Below, one piece after another: positions 45,570 to 54,407 of a stretch of DNA of 64,000 bases. Position 1 is the stretch's first letter. Every line of letters begins with the position of its first letter. The position numbers and the translations under genes are program-made. Source of the stretch: Corynebacterium lactis RW2-5 (GTDB lineage Bacteria; Actinomycetota; Actinomycetes; Mycobacteriales; Mycobacteriaceae); contig NZ_CP006841.1 of NCBI RefSeq assembly GCF_001274895.1, forward strand, positions 310,001 to 374,000. Direction: 5' to 3'. The notes beneath the pieces are model-generated. The model searched no databases and had not been told where the DNA came from. It saw only the letters and a program-made list of their open reading frames with translations.

Positions 45570-45577
45570 GGTTGACC

Positions 45578-46252
45578 ATGAGCACCTTTGAGCCCACCAC
45601 CATCGACGGCGTCTTCACCTTCGACCCCACAATCCACGGCGACAGCCGTGGAAGTTTTCACGAGTGGTACCGCCTCGACGCATTCTCTGAGGCCACGGGC
45701 TACCCCTTCTTCCCGGAGCAGGCGAACATGAGCGTCTCCGCCGCGGGTGTCGTGCGCGGCCTGCACTTCGCCGACGTTGATCCGCAGGGTGCGCCGGGCC
45801 AGGCGAAGCTGGTCACCTGCCCGTCCGGCCACATCCTCGATATTGCGGTTGACCTGCGCCGAGGTTCGGACACGTTCGGCCAGGTGGAGATCTTCGAGCT
45901 CGACTCCACCACCCGCCGCGTGGTCTATCTGCCCAATGGGATTGGCCATGGCTTCGTTTCGCTTGCTGACGGCTCCGTCCTCACGTACTTGACCTCCACT
46001 GCGTACAATCCGGAGGTCGAGCGTGCTGTGAGCATTCTCGACCCGGAGCTGGGCATTGACATTGCGAAGCTGCTGGCCCGGGGTGGGCTGGGCGAGTCGG
46101 ACATGATCCTGTCGGAGCGTGACCAGGCCGCGCCGACTATTGCCGAGTTTGAGGCACAGGGCCTGAAACTGCCGAGCATTTTTGACTGCAAGGACCTGGA
46201 GAACCTGGCCCGCGACGAGTGGGCGATGGCCAACGAAGAAGCAGGACAGTAG
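45578..46252 (+). CDS. rmlC: dTDP-4-dehydrorhamnose 3,5-epimerase
   Basis: A 224-residue cupin enzyme. HGDSRGSFHEWYR, QANMSVSAAGVVRGLHF (catalytic His) and YLPNGIGHGFVSL match RmlC; YLTSTAYNPEVERAV is the tyrosine region. In C. glutamicum rmlC is fused to rmlD; here the protein ends after the epimerase plus about 35 residues, so the reductase is absent. It is followed by rmlA after 6 bases. Confidence 0.92.
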   Translation: MSTFEPTTIDGVFTFDPTIHGDSRGSFHEWYRLDAFSEATGYPFFPEQANMSVSAAGVVRGLHFADVDPQGAPGQAKLVTCPSGHILDIAVDLRRGSDTFGQVEIFELDSTTRRVVYLPNGIGHGFVSLADGSVLTYLTSTAYNPEVERAVSILDPELGIDIAKLLARGGLGESDMILSERDQAAPTIAEFEAQGLKLPSIFDCKDLENLARDEWAMANEEAGQ

Positions 46253-46258
46253 GGCACC

Positions 46259-47134
46259 ATGAAGGGCATCATTCTTGCAGGTGGCACGGGCTCGCGGCTG
46301 TTTCCGATCACCCTTGGGGTGAGCAAGCAGCTGGTTCCGGTGTACGACAAGCCGATGGTGTACTACCCGCTGTCGACCCTGATGCTCGCCGGTATCCGCG
46401 ACATCCTCATCATCACTACAGAGCAGGACGCGCCCCAGTTTGAGCGCCTGCTGGGTGACGGTTCCCAGTGGGGCGTCAACCTCAACTATGCAACGCAGGA
46501 CCAACCACGGGGCTTGGCGGAGGCATTCATTATCGGCGCCGACCACATCGGTGACGACTCGGTGGCCCTGGTGCTCGGCGACAATATCTTCTACGGTGCG
46601 GGGCTCGGCACGCAACTGCGCCGCTTCCACGAGGTCGATGGTGGCGCCATCTTCGCCTACTGGGTCGCAGACCCCAGCGCCTATGGCGTGGTGGACTTCG
46701 ACTCCTCCGGACGAGCCATCGCGATACAGGAAAAGCCGAAGCAACCACGCAGCCATTTCGCCGTTCCCGGCCTGTACTTTTATGACTCCGAGGTCGTTGA
46801 GATTGCGGCGGCGCTGGAGCCGTCGGCACGCGGGGAATTGGAGATCACCGACGTCAACCGCGCCTACCTCGAACGCGGAAAGCTACAGGTAGAAGTACTG
46901 CCACGCGGGACAGCCTGGCTGGACACAGGCACGGTCGACAACCTGATGGCGGCCGGGGACTTCGTGCGGACCATCGAGCAGCGCCAAGGCCTGAAAATCG
47001 GTTCGCCAGAGGAAGTCGCGTGGCGGATGGGCTTCATCGACGATGAGGTGCTCGCCACGCGCGCCGAGGCCCTGCGTGCCAGTGGCTACGGCGAGTACTT
47101 AGCGCAGCTGCTGCAGCGCGGCAAGGACGTGTAG
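46259..47134 (+). CDS. rmlA: Glucose-1-phosphate thymidylyltransferase
   Basis: A 291-residue nucleotidyltransferase that makes dTDP-glucose. [17 protein letters not shown] is the nucleotide loop, followed by [30 protein letters not shown] and [33 protein letters not shown] is the C-terminal signature. It supplies RmlB. Confidence 0.96.
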   Translation: MKGIILAGGTGSRLFPITLGVSKQLVPVYDKPMVYYPLSTLMLAGIRDILIITTEQDAPQFERLLGDGSQWGVNLNYATQDQPRGLAEAFIIGADHIGDDSVALVLGDNIFYGAGLGTQLRRFHEVDGGAIFAYWVADPSAYGVVDFDSSGRAIAIQEKPKQPRSHFAVPGLYFYDSEVVEIAAALEPSARGELEITDVNRAYLERGKLQVEVLPRGTAWLDTGTVDNLMAAGDFVRTIEQRQGLKIGSPEEVAWRMGFIDDEVLATRAEALRASGYGEYLAQLLQRGKDV

Positions 47135-47167
47135 TCGGGGATACCTCGGGCGGCTGCTGCTAGCGGA

Positions 47168-47560
47168 TTAGTTGGAGGTGCTGGACCCGTTGCCTGGGCC
47201 GTCTTCTGGGTTGTCTGGGGTTTCAGGCCTGTTGTGCGTGTCCTGCTGAGGATTGTCCTGTCGGCGCTCCTGCTCAGCGCGCTTGTGCTCAGCCTGGCGT
47301 TCCTGTTCTGCCTGCTCCCGCTTGCGGCGGTCGAACTCGGCCTTCTTCAGTTTCCAGAGGAAATCCGGGTCATCATCAGGCGCGATGGGGCGGCGGTGCT
47401 GATTCACGCCGCGGTTAGTCGGCCAACCGTTGCCGCCCTGGGATCCTGGGAACCCCGATAGCCCCGAGCCCCGGGAACCTGAGCGAGCGCCGGGGCCGAA
47501 AGCCTTCCACAGCACGACGATAACAACGATGATGAACAGCAGCAGAATCAGCCGACCCAT
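47168..47560 (-). CDS. Small membrane-anchored charged protein
   Basis: A 130-residue protein: an N-terminal membrane helix (residues 3-20), a Gly/Ser-rich stretch, then a Glu/Gln/Arg-rich probable coiled coil (about 70-105) and a Pro/Asn/Asp-rich tail. Function is unknown. AGGAGG precedes the ATG by 12 bases. It is convergent with rmlA (33-base gap). Confidence 0.7.
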   Translation of the reverse strand: MGRLILLLFIIVVIVVLWKAFGPGARSGSRGSGLSGFPGSQGGNGWPTNRGVNQHRRPIAPDDDPDFLWKLKKAEFDRRKREQAEQERQAEHKRAEQERRQDNPQQDTHNRPETPDNPEDGPGNGSSTSN

Positions 47561-47671
47561 GTGAAAGATGACCTCCTAGAGTTACCGACTAGAATACGCA
47601 ACTAGTGCGTGGCAGCGAGAAACGCTGGAATGAAAAGCCACGCAAAACGACGGTAGGAGAGATCAGTTCAC

Positions 47672-48079
47672 ATGGCGGACTCGGTAGGAAACAATCCGGC
47701 GGATCAGTCGCAGGTCGAGGCGACCAAGACGGCACAGCCGGTGGCTGTCGGCGATAAAGACCGTGGACAGGTGGATACCCACGGAGGCGACAAAGGCCGA
47801 GGTAAGGCGCTGAAGGGCCTGTTCTGGTACGGCCTGGCTCGCCTCGTGCTGTTCCTGGTGATTTTCTTCGTGCTGCTTGCAGTCACGTACTTCGTGGGCG
47901 TGCAGATTCCGGCTGCTATTACCGCCGTGTTCGCCCTGATTATTGCGATGCCGCTGTCCGTGTTTGTATTCCCGAAGCTGCGTGTCGAGGCCAATGAGTC
48001 CGTCGCCGCGTGGTCCGCAAATCGCCGCGCTCACAAGGCCTACATCGCCCAGCAGATTAAGGACCGCGAGGAAAACTAG
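47672..48079 (+). CDS. DUF4229 family membrane protein
   Basis: A 135-residue protein with a polar head and two membrane helices (about 54-76 and 79-101), then a basic/polar tail (WSANRRAHKAYIAQQIKDREE). It fits the actinobacterial DUF4229 family, which has no known function and is commonly near menA/menE. Confidence 0.8.
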   Translation: MADSVGNNPADQSQVEATKTAQPVAVGDKDRGQVDTHGGDKGRGKALKGLFWYGLARLVLFLVIFFVLLAVTYFVGVQIPAAITAVFALIIAMPLSVFVFPKLRVEANESVAAWSANRRAHKAYIAQQIKDREEN

Positions 48080-48123
48080 CGGGCTAAGCGGCCACGAGCG
48101 GCTGGGGTGCAATGTATCGCGGC

Positions 48124-48193
48124 ACTTTAGCGCAAGTACGTGACTGTAGCGCAGGTGCTCGGCTGCGCTACAGTCACCAGCCAGCGCTAAAGT
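48124..48193. repeat. Nested inverted repeats between convergent genes
   Basis: The outer arms ACTTTAGCGC (48124-48133) and GCGCTAAAGT (48184-48193) enclose a second perfect dyad, GTGACTGTAGCGCAG (48140-48154) with its complement at 48163-48177. It lies between the convergent DUF4229 and hydrolase genes and shares ACTGTAGCGC with the hairpin at 10717. Confidence 0.85.
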
Positions 48194-48223
48194 CCGTTGC
48201 CGGGCGCTCAGGAAAGCGGCTTC

Positions 48224-49438
48224 CTACTCGTCTGCCGCCGTCTGTCGCGCCACCCGCTCAATCGCCTCATTTACTGCTGTAGGGACCTCGAGCGGCAGCA
48301 TGTGCCCGGCATCGTCGACCTCAACCAGCTCGGCATCCGGCCACTGCTCCAAGATCAGGTCGGCCTGTTCGCGCGGGGTGACGTCGTCACGCGTGCCGAC
48401 GAGCACCACACCCGGCCTCCCCTCAAGATACGGCGCGGCAGCGAGTTCATCGTGTTCCTGCAGGTCATCAAGGTAACCAACAAAGGTTTCCAGCGGAGTT
48501 TCGTGAATCATAGCCGCGTGGAACTCGATGACTTCGTAGTCGGTCGGGCGTGAGAACACCGCCACCGCCAGCGATGGCGCCATCAGAGAGGCAATGGTCT
48601 CGCGGAACTTCCGCACCTGTCTCGGCGACGACTCAATCGTCTCTCGCACCGCGTCCGCTACCGGAGACGCCAGCACCTGCGGCACCCCCTGGGCCGCCAA
48701 CCGGTCGATGGACGTGGCAATAAGAACGAGGCCCGCTATACGACGGCGCAAGGTCTCATCCGCCGTCCGCAAAATATTGAGGGCGACGAGCCCTCCGAGA
48801 GAATGCCCGACCAGCACGATTGGCCCCTCGGTGGCGCGCTCGTTGATGACCGCGAGGGCGTCGTTGGCGGCGCCCTCCACAGTGCAAAGTTCAGCCGGGA
48901 CAGCGCCGGTCTGACCGTGTCCACGCAGATCCATCGTAAGCAGCCGGGCCTGTGGCATCGACTTTCGCAGTGCCGCGAACTGGCGGTACCAGGACTCGCC
49001 GGCCAAGGTGAATCCATGGACGAACACAATGGTCAGGGGTGCTTTGGGGGTTTGATGTGCTTTGGGCGCTTGGCTTTGTGGCGCATCGGCGGTGCTCGGG
49101 CCGACTTCGTACCAGTGCACGGGGATTGTGCTCGTTGCAGTTCCAGCCGCGCTGACGTACACAATTCCGGTGGCATCCAGGTCGGTCAGGCCGGGCTCGC
49201 GGGTCTGCGAGTGAAGTTTCCCGTGCTCCAAGGCGAGACGGCGTCGGCCTCGAGGCGTTAGCCGCAGAGTCCAGCTACGTACGAGTGCTCCTGCCTTTGT
49301 CACGGCTTCGGGTGGTCGCCCCGCCAGGTCTTCGGCTTCTGATATCGCCTTAGCTAGAGCCGACTGGGCGGCGGGGGCTGTGTCGGCAAGCGTTTGCTGG
49401 GCTTGCTCGGCGAGCTTTCGGATCGGCTTATCGTTCAT
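48224..49438 (-). CDS. Alpha/beta hydrolase
   Basis: A 404-residue protein. The first 130 residues are helical and polar, unlike typical hydrolases; the core starts at IVFVHGFTLAGESWYRQ (oxyanion region), then LLTMDLRGHGQT, and GHSLGG with nucleophile Ser213. Asp and His are expected in VLVGTRDDVTP and VDDAGHMLPLE. The substrate is unknown; the position beside menaquinone genes does not show a role in that pathway. ATG 49438 is chosen; earlier in-frame ATGs extend to 49489. Confidence 0.85.
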   Translation of the reverse strand: MNDKPIRKLAEQAQQTLADTAPAAQSALAKAISEAEDLAGRPPEAVTKAGALVRSWTLRLTPRGRRRLALEHGKLHSQTREPGLTDLDATGIVYVSAAGTATSTIPVHWYEVGPSTADAPQSQAPKAHQTPKAPLTIVFVHGFTLAGESWYRQFAALRKSMPQARLLTMDLRGHGQTGAVPAELCTVEGAANDALAVINERATEGPIVLVGHSLGGLVALNILRTADETLRRRIAGLVLIATSIDRLAAQGVPQVLASPVADAVRETIESSPRQVRKFRETIASLMAPSLAVAVFSRPTDYEVIEFHAAMIHETPLETFVGYLDDLQEHDELAAAPYLEGRPGVVLVGTRDDVTPREQADLILEQWPDAELVEVDDAGHMLPLEVPTAVNEAIERVARQTAADE

Positions 49439-49910
49439 TGAGGGGCCTTGCATCGTGGGAAGAATCGAGGTTTGAAGAAATGATTTCAATTTTAGAGACT
49501 GTGTGGAACCGGCGGGGATTGTTCCGGCAGGATGTGCGCCGATAGCGACAGCAATAGTTGTTTCGGTGGGGTAAGTCGTTTTGGTGGGATAAATTGGGCT
49601 CTGTTTCGGTTAACTCTCAAATTTGTGACAGTTTTTCGCGAATACAGGAATCGTGACCTGGGGTTTTGTAAATTGTAGTGGCACAAACTTGAGAAGAAGC
49701 GCTTTTTTGACCCGTTTTGAATCCAGCTCGTGGTACTCGTGGTGCTGATAGGGCTGGAGTGGCCGGTGGGAAGATGATCCCGACCAAAAAGTCTAGAACC
49801 TGACCGAAGAGTCAAAGGAAAATTCCAATAACTAGCGGCTAAACCAGCAGTACGAAACCCAGACCGCAAACGCCCATCCCCCAACGCCCTAAGCGCCAAA
49901 CCCCAATGCC
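49439..49910. other. Spacer between the hydrolase and menA
   Basis: These 472 bases are AT-richer than neighbours around 49540-49720 and should hold the hydrolase promoter (minus strand). The only other structure is a two-copy tandem repeat near the end of menA (49879-49919). A 135-codon open frame on the minus strand lacks family features and I do not call it. Confidence 0.55.
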
Positions 49911-49919
49911 CTAAGCGCC
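49879..49919. repeat. Two-copy direct repeat at the 3' end of menA
   Basis: CCCCAACGCCCTAAGCGCC (49879-49897) and CCCCAATGCCCTAAGCGCC (49901-49919) differ in one base; the second overlaps the menA stop codon, so this looks like a small duplication of the gene end. Confidence 0.85.
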
Positions 49920-50873
49920 CAGCCCTAACGCCAGCGCGCTAAGAACAGCCCAGGCCAGCATCATTTTTCCGGTCAGGCCCAAAACTGGAATGAGTGCCTT
50001 GCCCTGCGCGCCACTGCGCACCGGTGCCGAGGCCTTCACCCACAGCGGCGCCACAATCAGGCTAACCAGCGCCCACGGCTGCCAGAAGCTAATAAAAACG
50101 CTCGCCACCAGCGGCATCGCGGACAAAACCTGCCAGACAACGCGAGTGCGCCCGTCGCCAAGGCGCACCGCCAGCGTGATCTTGCCGGTCGCGGAGTCGG
50201 TGGGAATATCGCGCAGGTTATTGGCCAGGTTCACCGCCGACGACACTGAGCCGATTCCCACCGCGCACGCCAGCCCCACCCAGGAAAGCGTCCCGGCCTG
50301 CGTGTATTCCGTGCCCAACACGGCGACGAGGCCGAAGAATATGAACACGGACACCTCGCCAAGCCCGCGGTAGCCGTACGGTTTCTTGCCTCCCGTGTAG
50401 AACCACGCCGCGAGGATGCACACGGCGCCAACCAGGATGAACCACCACGCGCTGAGCAGCGACAGCGCCACGCCCGCAACACCCGCCACGCCGAACGCCG
50501 CGAACGCCGCGTACTTCACGTGCTTCGGCGGCACCAGGCCTGAGCCGGTCAGGCGCAGCGGGCCGGAGCGGTCGTCGTCGGTGCCGCGGATGCCGTCGGA
50601 GTAATCGTTGGCGAAGTTCACGCCGACAATCAGCGCCCACGCGACAATCAGCGCGAGCGCCGCCCGCCCCCAGGAAACTGGCGCATGCGAGGCCGCCGCG
50701 CCGACACCCACCACAACCGGCGCAAACGCGTTCGCCCAGGTGTGCGGGCGGGCGCCTTCCATCCAATCGCTTAACGACGCACCTCCCGCGCCCTTTCCTC
50801 CCCGTCCCTTGGTGTGGCCGGTGGAGGGGGTACTCGCCGACGGCGAGGAGGACGAATGTGGTGCATCAGACAT
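49911..50873 (-). CDS. menA: 1,4-dihydroxy-2-naphthoate polyprenyltransferase
   Basis: A 320-residue membrane prenyltransferase with about eight helices. NFANDYSDGIRGTDDD is the first Asp-rich motif for prenyl diphosphate and magnesium; NNLRDIPTDSATGKITLAVRLG is the second. It attaches the isoprenoid tail to DHNA in menaquinone synthesis. The N-terminal 35 residues are Ser/Pro/Gly-rich. menE lies upstream on the same strand, 55 bases away. Confidence 0.93.
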   Translation of the reverse strand: MSDAPHSSSSPSASTPSTGHTKGRGGKGAGGASLSDWMEGARPHTWANAFAPVVVGVGAAASHAPVSWGRAALALIVAWALIVGVNFANDYSDGIRGTDDDRSGPLRLTGSGLVPPKHVKYAAFAAFGVAGVAGVALSLLSAWWFILVGAVCILAAWFYTGGKKPYGYRGLGEVSVFIFFGLVAVLGTEYTQAGTLSWVGLACAVGIGSVSSAVNLANNLRDIPTDSATGKITLAVRLGDGRTRVVWQVLSAMPLVASVFISFWQPWALVSLIVAPLWVKASAPVRSGAQGKALIPVLGLTGKMMLAWAVLSALALGLGA

Positions 50874-50928
50874 GGGTTCAATAATAGGGCCCTAACCCAA
50901 GCCGCGACCTAACCTGCGTCCCAAGCCC

Positions 50929-52065
50929 CTAAAACAACTCCGCGACCTTTTGCCGATCGACCTTGCCCGGCCCCGTCAGCGGTAGCGCGTCGACGTGCCG
51001 GAGGTCCTTCGGAATCATCCAGTGGTTCAGCCTTCCCGCATCTTCGGCGTCACCAAGGCCGTCCATGACGTCGCCAAGCGTGGCGGAGCCTTCATACGCT
51101 GCGACGATGGCCTGGCCGAGCCTAGCGTGCGGCACCCCGACCACACACGCGCCGGTGACACCGTCGATGGTCAGCAGTTCCTGTTCGAGTACTTCCGGGT
51201 GGAGTTTCAGCCCGCCCGAGTCGATGACGGTGTCCAGTCGCCCGGTAAGCACCAGCAGCCCATCAACCAATTTGCCGCCGTCGGAGGTGCCGAACCATCC
51301 GGGTCGGGAGAAGGCCTCGTGACCGGGCGCGTTCCGGTAGCCTTGCGCAATCATCGGTCCGCCTAGCCACACTCGCCCGTTCTCCACGGCGATCTGCGCG
51401 CCGGGGATTGGCTGACCGTCGTAGACGCAGCCGCCGGCGGTCTCGCTGGAGCCGTACGTTGCTACGACGTTGATCCCCTCCGCCTCAGCGCGCGCCGCCA
51501 CCTGCGGATTAATGGCCGCCCCGCCGACGAGGACGGCGTCGAAAAGCTGCAGCGCGGCGATACCCTCGCGCGTCTGAATCGCCTTGGTCAGCTGCAGCGG
51601 TGCCAGCGAGGTGTAGGCGCGGTCGCCCGTCAGCTGCGCCGCCCCGTCCGCGAACGCCGCCACGCTGAAACCGTCGGTCACGTCCACGCACACCGGCTCC
51701 GTGCCCGCAATCAGCGAGCGCACCAAAACCTGCAGGCCAGCGATGTGGTAGGCGGGCATCGCCAGCAGCCACTGCCCGGGCCCGCCCAGCAACTTGTGGG
51801 TCGCGCTTGCCGACGCTTCCAGGTTGCTCGCCGTAAGCTGCGCCCCCTTCGGCGTTCCAGTCGACCCTGAAGTACCGACGACGAGTGCGACCGAGGCGTC
51901 GATAGGCTCGCCTGCGCGCTGAGAGTTGCGGAGGATGGAGGAGCGGGCGGCGTCGTGAAGCGGAACTGGCAGGTAGGAGGCGCGACCCTCCAGTGCGGCG
52001 GCAAGCTCCGGGAGGATGGCGGCGGGGTCGTGCGGGTTGACGGGCAGGACGTTGAGCGTGGTCAC
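50929..52065 (-). CDS. menE: o-Succinylbenzoate-CoA ligase
   Basis: A 378-residue AMP-forming ligase, short like actinobacterial MenE. VVGTSGSTGTPKGAQLTASNL is the P-loop, NVVATYGSSETAGGCVYDG the adenine motif, LTGRLDTVIDSGGLKLHPEVLE the hinge, and GPGKVDRQKV carries the catalytic Lys. It activates o-succinylbenzoate for menaquinone synthesis; menA follows. Confidence 0.92.
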   Translation of the reverse strand: MTTLNVLPVNPHDPAAILPELAAALEGRASYLPVPLHDAARSSILRNSQRAGEPIDASVALVVGTSGSTGTPKGAQLTASNLEASASATHKLLGGPGQWLLAMPAYHIAGLQVLVRSLIAGTEPVCVDVTDGFSVAAFADGAAQLTGDRAYTSLAPLQLTKAIQTREGIAALQLFDAVLVGGAAINPQVAARAEAEGINVVATYGSSETAGGCVYDGQPIPGAQIAVENGRVWLGGPMIAQGYRNAPGHEAFSRPGWFGTSDGGKLVDGLLVLTGRLDTVIDSGGLKLHPEVLEQELLTIDGVTGACVVGVPHARLGQAIVAAYEGSATLGDVMDGLGDAEDAGRLNHWMIPKDLRHVDALPLTGPGKVDRQKVAELF

Positions 52066-52194
52066 AATGAAAACCTTAGTCCGTCCAATCCGCAGGCGAG
52101 GCCGCTCCGTAGATACCTATGAGCGCGGGGCACCGGAACAATCGGGATGGTGGCCGCGTTGCGGAGAATACGTACACGCTGAAAGGACATGCTC

Positions 52195-52857
52195 ATGGGT
52201 TGGCTATTTGGCAAGACTGCACAGTTGGTTTCCGAGGATGAGGCGTTGAAGGGCGGCTCGCACCCGGTATTAGAGAATCCGAGGCCTCATGCGGTGCTCG
52301 GCACGCCGATTACGGGGCCATGGGAGGAAGGCCAGGAGGTCGTCTACATCGGCATCGGCTGTTATTGGGGTGCGGAGAAGCTGTTCTGGCAGACACCGGG
52401 CGTGGTGTCTACCTCCGTGGGGTTCGCGGGCGGTGTGACTCCGAACCCGACTTATCGCGAGACCTGCACCGGCCGCACTAACCACACCGAGGTCGTCGAG
52501 GTGGTCTACGATCCGGCGCAGGTTAGTTTCGACCAGCTCGTGGCCAAGGCCTTCGAGGCGCACGACCCGACGCAGGGGTATCGCCAGGGCAATGACGTGG
52601 GCACGCAGTACCGCTCGGCGATCTACACCACCACCGAGCAGCAGGCCGAGCGCGCGCGTGCCATCGCCGCCGCGTACGCACCTCGGCTTGCCGACGCAGG
52701 CCTCGGCCCCATCACCACCGAGATTAAGCCACTGTCCGAAACCCCGGCGGGGGAGTACTACCGTGCTGAGGACGAGCACCAGCAGTATCTTCACAAGAAT
52801 CCGCACGGATACTGCCCGGTGCATTCGACGGGAGTTGCATGTAGCCCGGAGGTGTAG
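52195..52857 (+). CDS. msrA: Peptide methionine sulfoxide reductase A
   Basis: A 220-residue repair enzyme. GIGCYWGAEKLFWQTPGV holds the catalytic Cys56 (Tyr instead of the more common Phe), followed by TSVGFAGG, NHTEVVEVVYDP and QGNDVGTQYRSAIY. Cysteines near the C-terminus (GYCPVHSTGVAC) can resolve the sulfenic acid. GAAAGGA is 7 bases before ATG 52195; ATG 52189 would be too close. Confidence 0.94.
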   Translation: MGWLFGKTAQLVSEDEALKGGSHPVLENPRPHAVLGTPITGPWEEGQEVVYIGIGCYWGAEKLFWQTPGVVSTSVGFAGGVTPNPTYRETCTGRTNHTEVVEVVYDPAQVSFDQLVAKAFEAHDPTQGYRQGNDVGTQYRSAIYTTTEQQAERARAIAAAYAPRLADAGLGPITTEIKPLSETPAGEYYRAEDEHQQYLHKNPHGYCPVHSTGVACSPEV

Positions 52858-52933
52858 GGCCGGGGTCTAGGGCTGGCTTGGTGCGAACTTTCGCCATTCT
52901 GGCCAGCCCCGCGCGGCGGCGGTCGTAATGTTA

Positions 52934-52966
52934 AAAGCCGTGGAGGCATTGAGCCTTCGCGGCTTT
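52934..52966. terminator. Terminator after msrA
   Basis: AAAGCCG (52934-52940) pairs with CGGCTTT (52960-52966); inside, AGGC pairs with GCCT. A T-run GTTTTT follows 5 bases later. Confidence 0.65.
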
Positions 52967-52984
52967 GACCGTTTTTATCACCGT

Positions 52985-53008
52985 GCAATAAGGCAATAGG
53001 GCAATAAG
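52985..53008 (+). repeat. 8-bp tandem repeat before the YkvI-type gene
   Basis: Three copies of GCAATARG (GCAATAAG, GCAATAGG, GCAATAAG) lie directly before the GGGGAG ribosome-binding site at 53008 in the leader. Confidence 0.85.
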
Positions 53009-53021
53009 GGGAGTTACTCCT

Positions 53022-54221
53022 GTGGTTATGAAAGTGCTGCGGGTCGCGTTCGCGTTCGTCGGAATTATCGTCGGCGCGGGCTTTGCGACTGGCCAGGAAA
53101 TCATGCAGTATTTCGTCGCATTCGGCATCAACGGCATCTGGGGTGCGGTGCTTTCGGCGGTGATTATGAGCGTGTGGGCCATGATCATCCTGCAGCTTGG
53201 CAGTTACTTTCGTGCCGCCGAGCACGGTGAGGTTTTCCGGCGGGTCTCGCACCCGATTTTCTCCCGCGTTCTGGATATTGGCGTGGTGATTACCCTTTTC
53301 GCCACCGGGTTTGTGATGTTCGCCGGCGCCGGCGCGAATATGAATCAGCAGTGGGGAACGCCCGTGTGGGTCGGTGCCGTGATCATGGTGGCAATCACGA
53401 TTGCGGCTGGGTTCCTGGATGTTGATCGCGTCACCACCGTGATTGGTTCGATCACCCCGTTCATCGTGGCATTTATCGTACTGGCCAGCATTTATACTCT
53501 GGCATTTACGGATCCGACTCCCATGGCCGAGCGTGCCGACGCCGTCGCAGCCGTTGCGACCACCCTGCCACATTGGACGGTCGCGGCTGTTAATTATGTT
53601 GGCTTCAACCTAATGGTGGCGGTGTCGATGGCGATTGTCATCGGCGGAAACATGTTCCACCCCCGCGTCGCCGGAGTCGGTGGCTTTTTTGGCGGCCTGA
53701 TTTATTCGGCACTGCTGCTAATCTCTGCACTTACGCTGTACTACACCGTCGGGACGGTCGCGACGGATGCGGTGCCGATGCTCAGTGTCATCAATCGTCT
53801 GCACCCGTGGTTGGGACAGGCCATGGCGGTGGTGATTTTCGGCATGATCTTCAACACCGCGCTCGGCATGTTCTATGCACTGGCCAGGCGCCTGACCGCG
53901 TCGCGTCCGGAGCGTTTCCATGTCGTCTACGTCGCGACTGTGGTGCTCGGCTTCATTCTGAGTTTCGTTGGCTTCCAGAACCTCATTGGCTGGGTGTATC
54001 CGGTGCTCGGCTATATCGGCCTGCTGCTGATTGCCGTCATGTTGGTCGCGTGGCTGCGCGGGCGCGGACGCATTAGCGAGGAAGCCAGCCGCCGCGGCCG
54101 CATCAGCCGACTGCTTGCGGTCGGTGACCGCTCGGAGGCGCGCCGCGAGATTGAGGACTCGAATCTGTCGGCGGCGCAGGTCCGCGAGGCAATCGAGGAC
54201 GGTCAGGTCGGCGGGGCTTAA
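53022..54221 (+). CDS. YkvI-type LeuT-fold membrane transporter
   Basis: A 399-residue protein with about ten membrane helices. The N-terminal segment VGIIVGAGFATGQEIMQYF resembles the unwound helix 1 of LeuT-fold transporters in the YkvI family. The C-terminal 65 residues are cytoplasmic, arginine-rich. The substrate is unknown. GTG 53022 has GGGGAG 8 bases upstream; ATG 53028 is an equal alternative. Confidence 0.8.
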   Translation: MVMKVLRVAFAFVGIIVGAGFATGQEIMQYFVAFGINGIWGAVLSAVIMSVWAMIILQLGSYFRAAEHGEVFRRVSHPIFSRVLDIGVVITLFATGFVMFAGAGANMNQQWGTPVWVGAVIMVAITIAAGFLDVDRVTTVIGSITPFIVAFIVLASIYTLAFTDPTPMAERADAVAAVATTLPHWTVAAVNYVGFNLMVAVSMAIVIGGNMFHPRVAGVGGFFGGLIYSALLLISALTLYYTVGTVATDAVPMLSVINRLHPWLGQAMAVVIFGMIFNTALGMFYALARRLTASRPERFHVVYVATVVLGFILSFVGFQNLIGWVYPVLGYIGLLLIAVMLVAWLRGRGRISEEASRRGRISRLLAVGDRSEARREIEDSNLSAAQVREAIEDGQVGGA

Positions 54222-54270
54222 CCTGCGGCGAGGGGTGAGCGTCGTAAAGCGTGCGTCTTCAGCCCTCGAA

Positions 54271-54336
54271 TTTACCGGGCGTTGCACCATTTCGAGCCTG
54301 AAAAAAGGGGCCGAAAATAGTGCAACGCCCGGTAAA
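54271..54336 (+). terminator. Long hairpin, possible terminator of the YkvI-type gene
   Basis: TTTACCGGGCGTTGCAC (54271-54287) is the exact complement of 54320-54336 (17 base pairs), and ATTTTT follows. The length and the interior (ATTTCG...CGAAAAT also pairs) exceed a normal terminator. A CGTCGTAAAGC word lies 20 bases upstream. Confidence 0.65.
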
Positions 54337-54407
54337 ATTTTTGGTGGAAACTGCCGAAAGCGGTAATGCCGAAGCGGCAACAAGTGCAATGCACGAAGGA
54401 GATGGCA

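Noticed and set aside
49492..49899. 135-codon minus-strand frame between the hydrolase and menA
   Set aside because: No family pattern, no ribosome site, and the DNA is AT-richer and repetitive like a promoter region.
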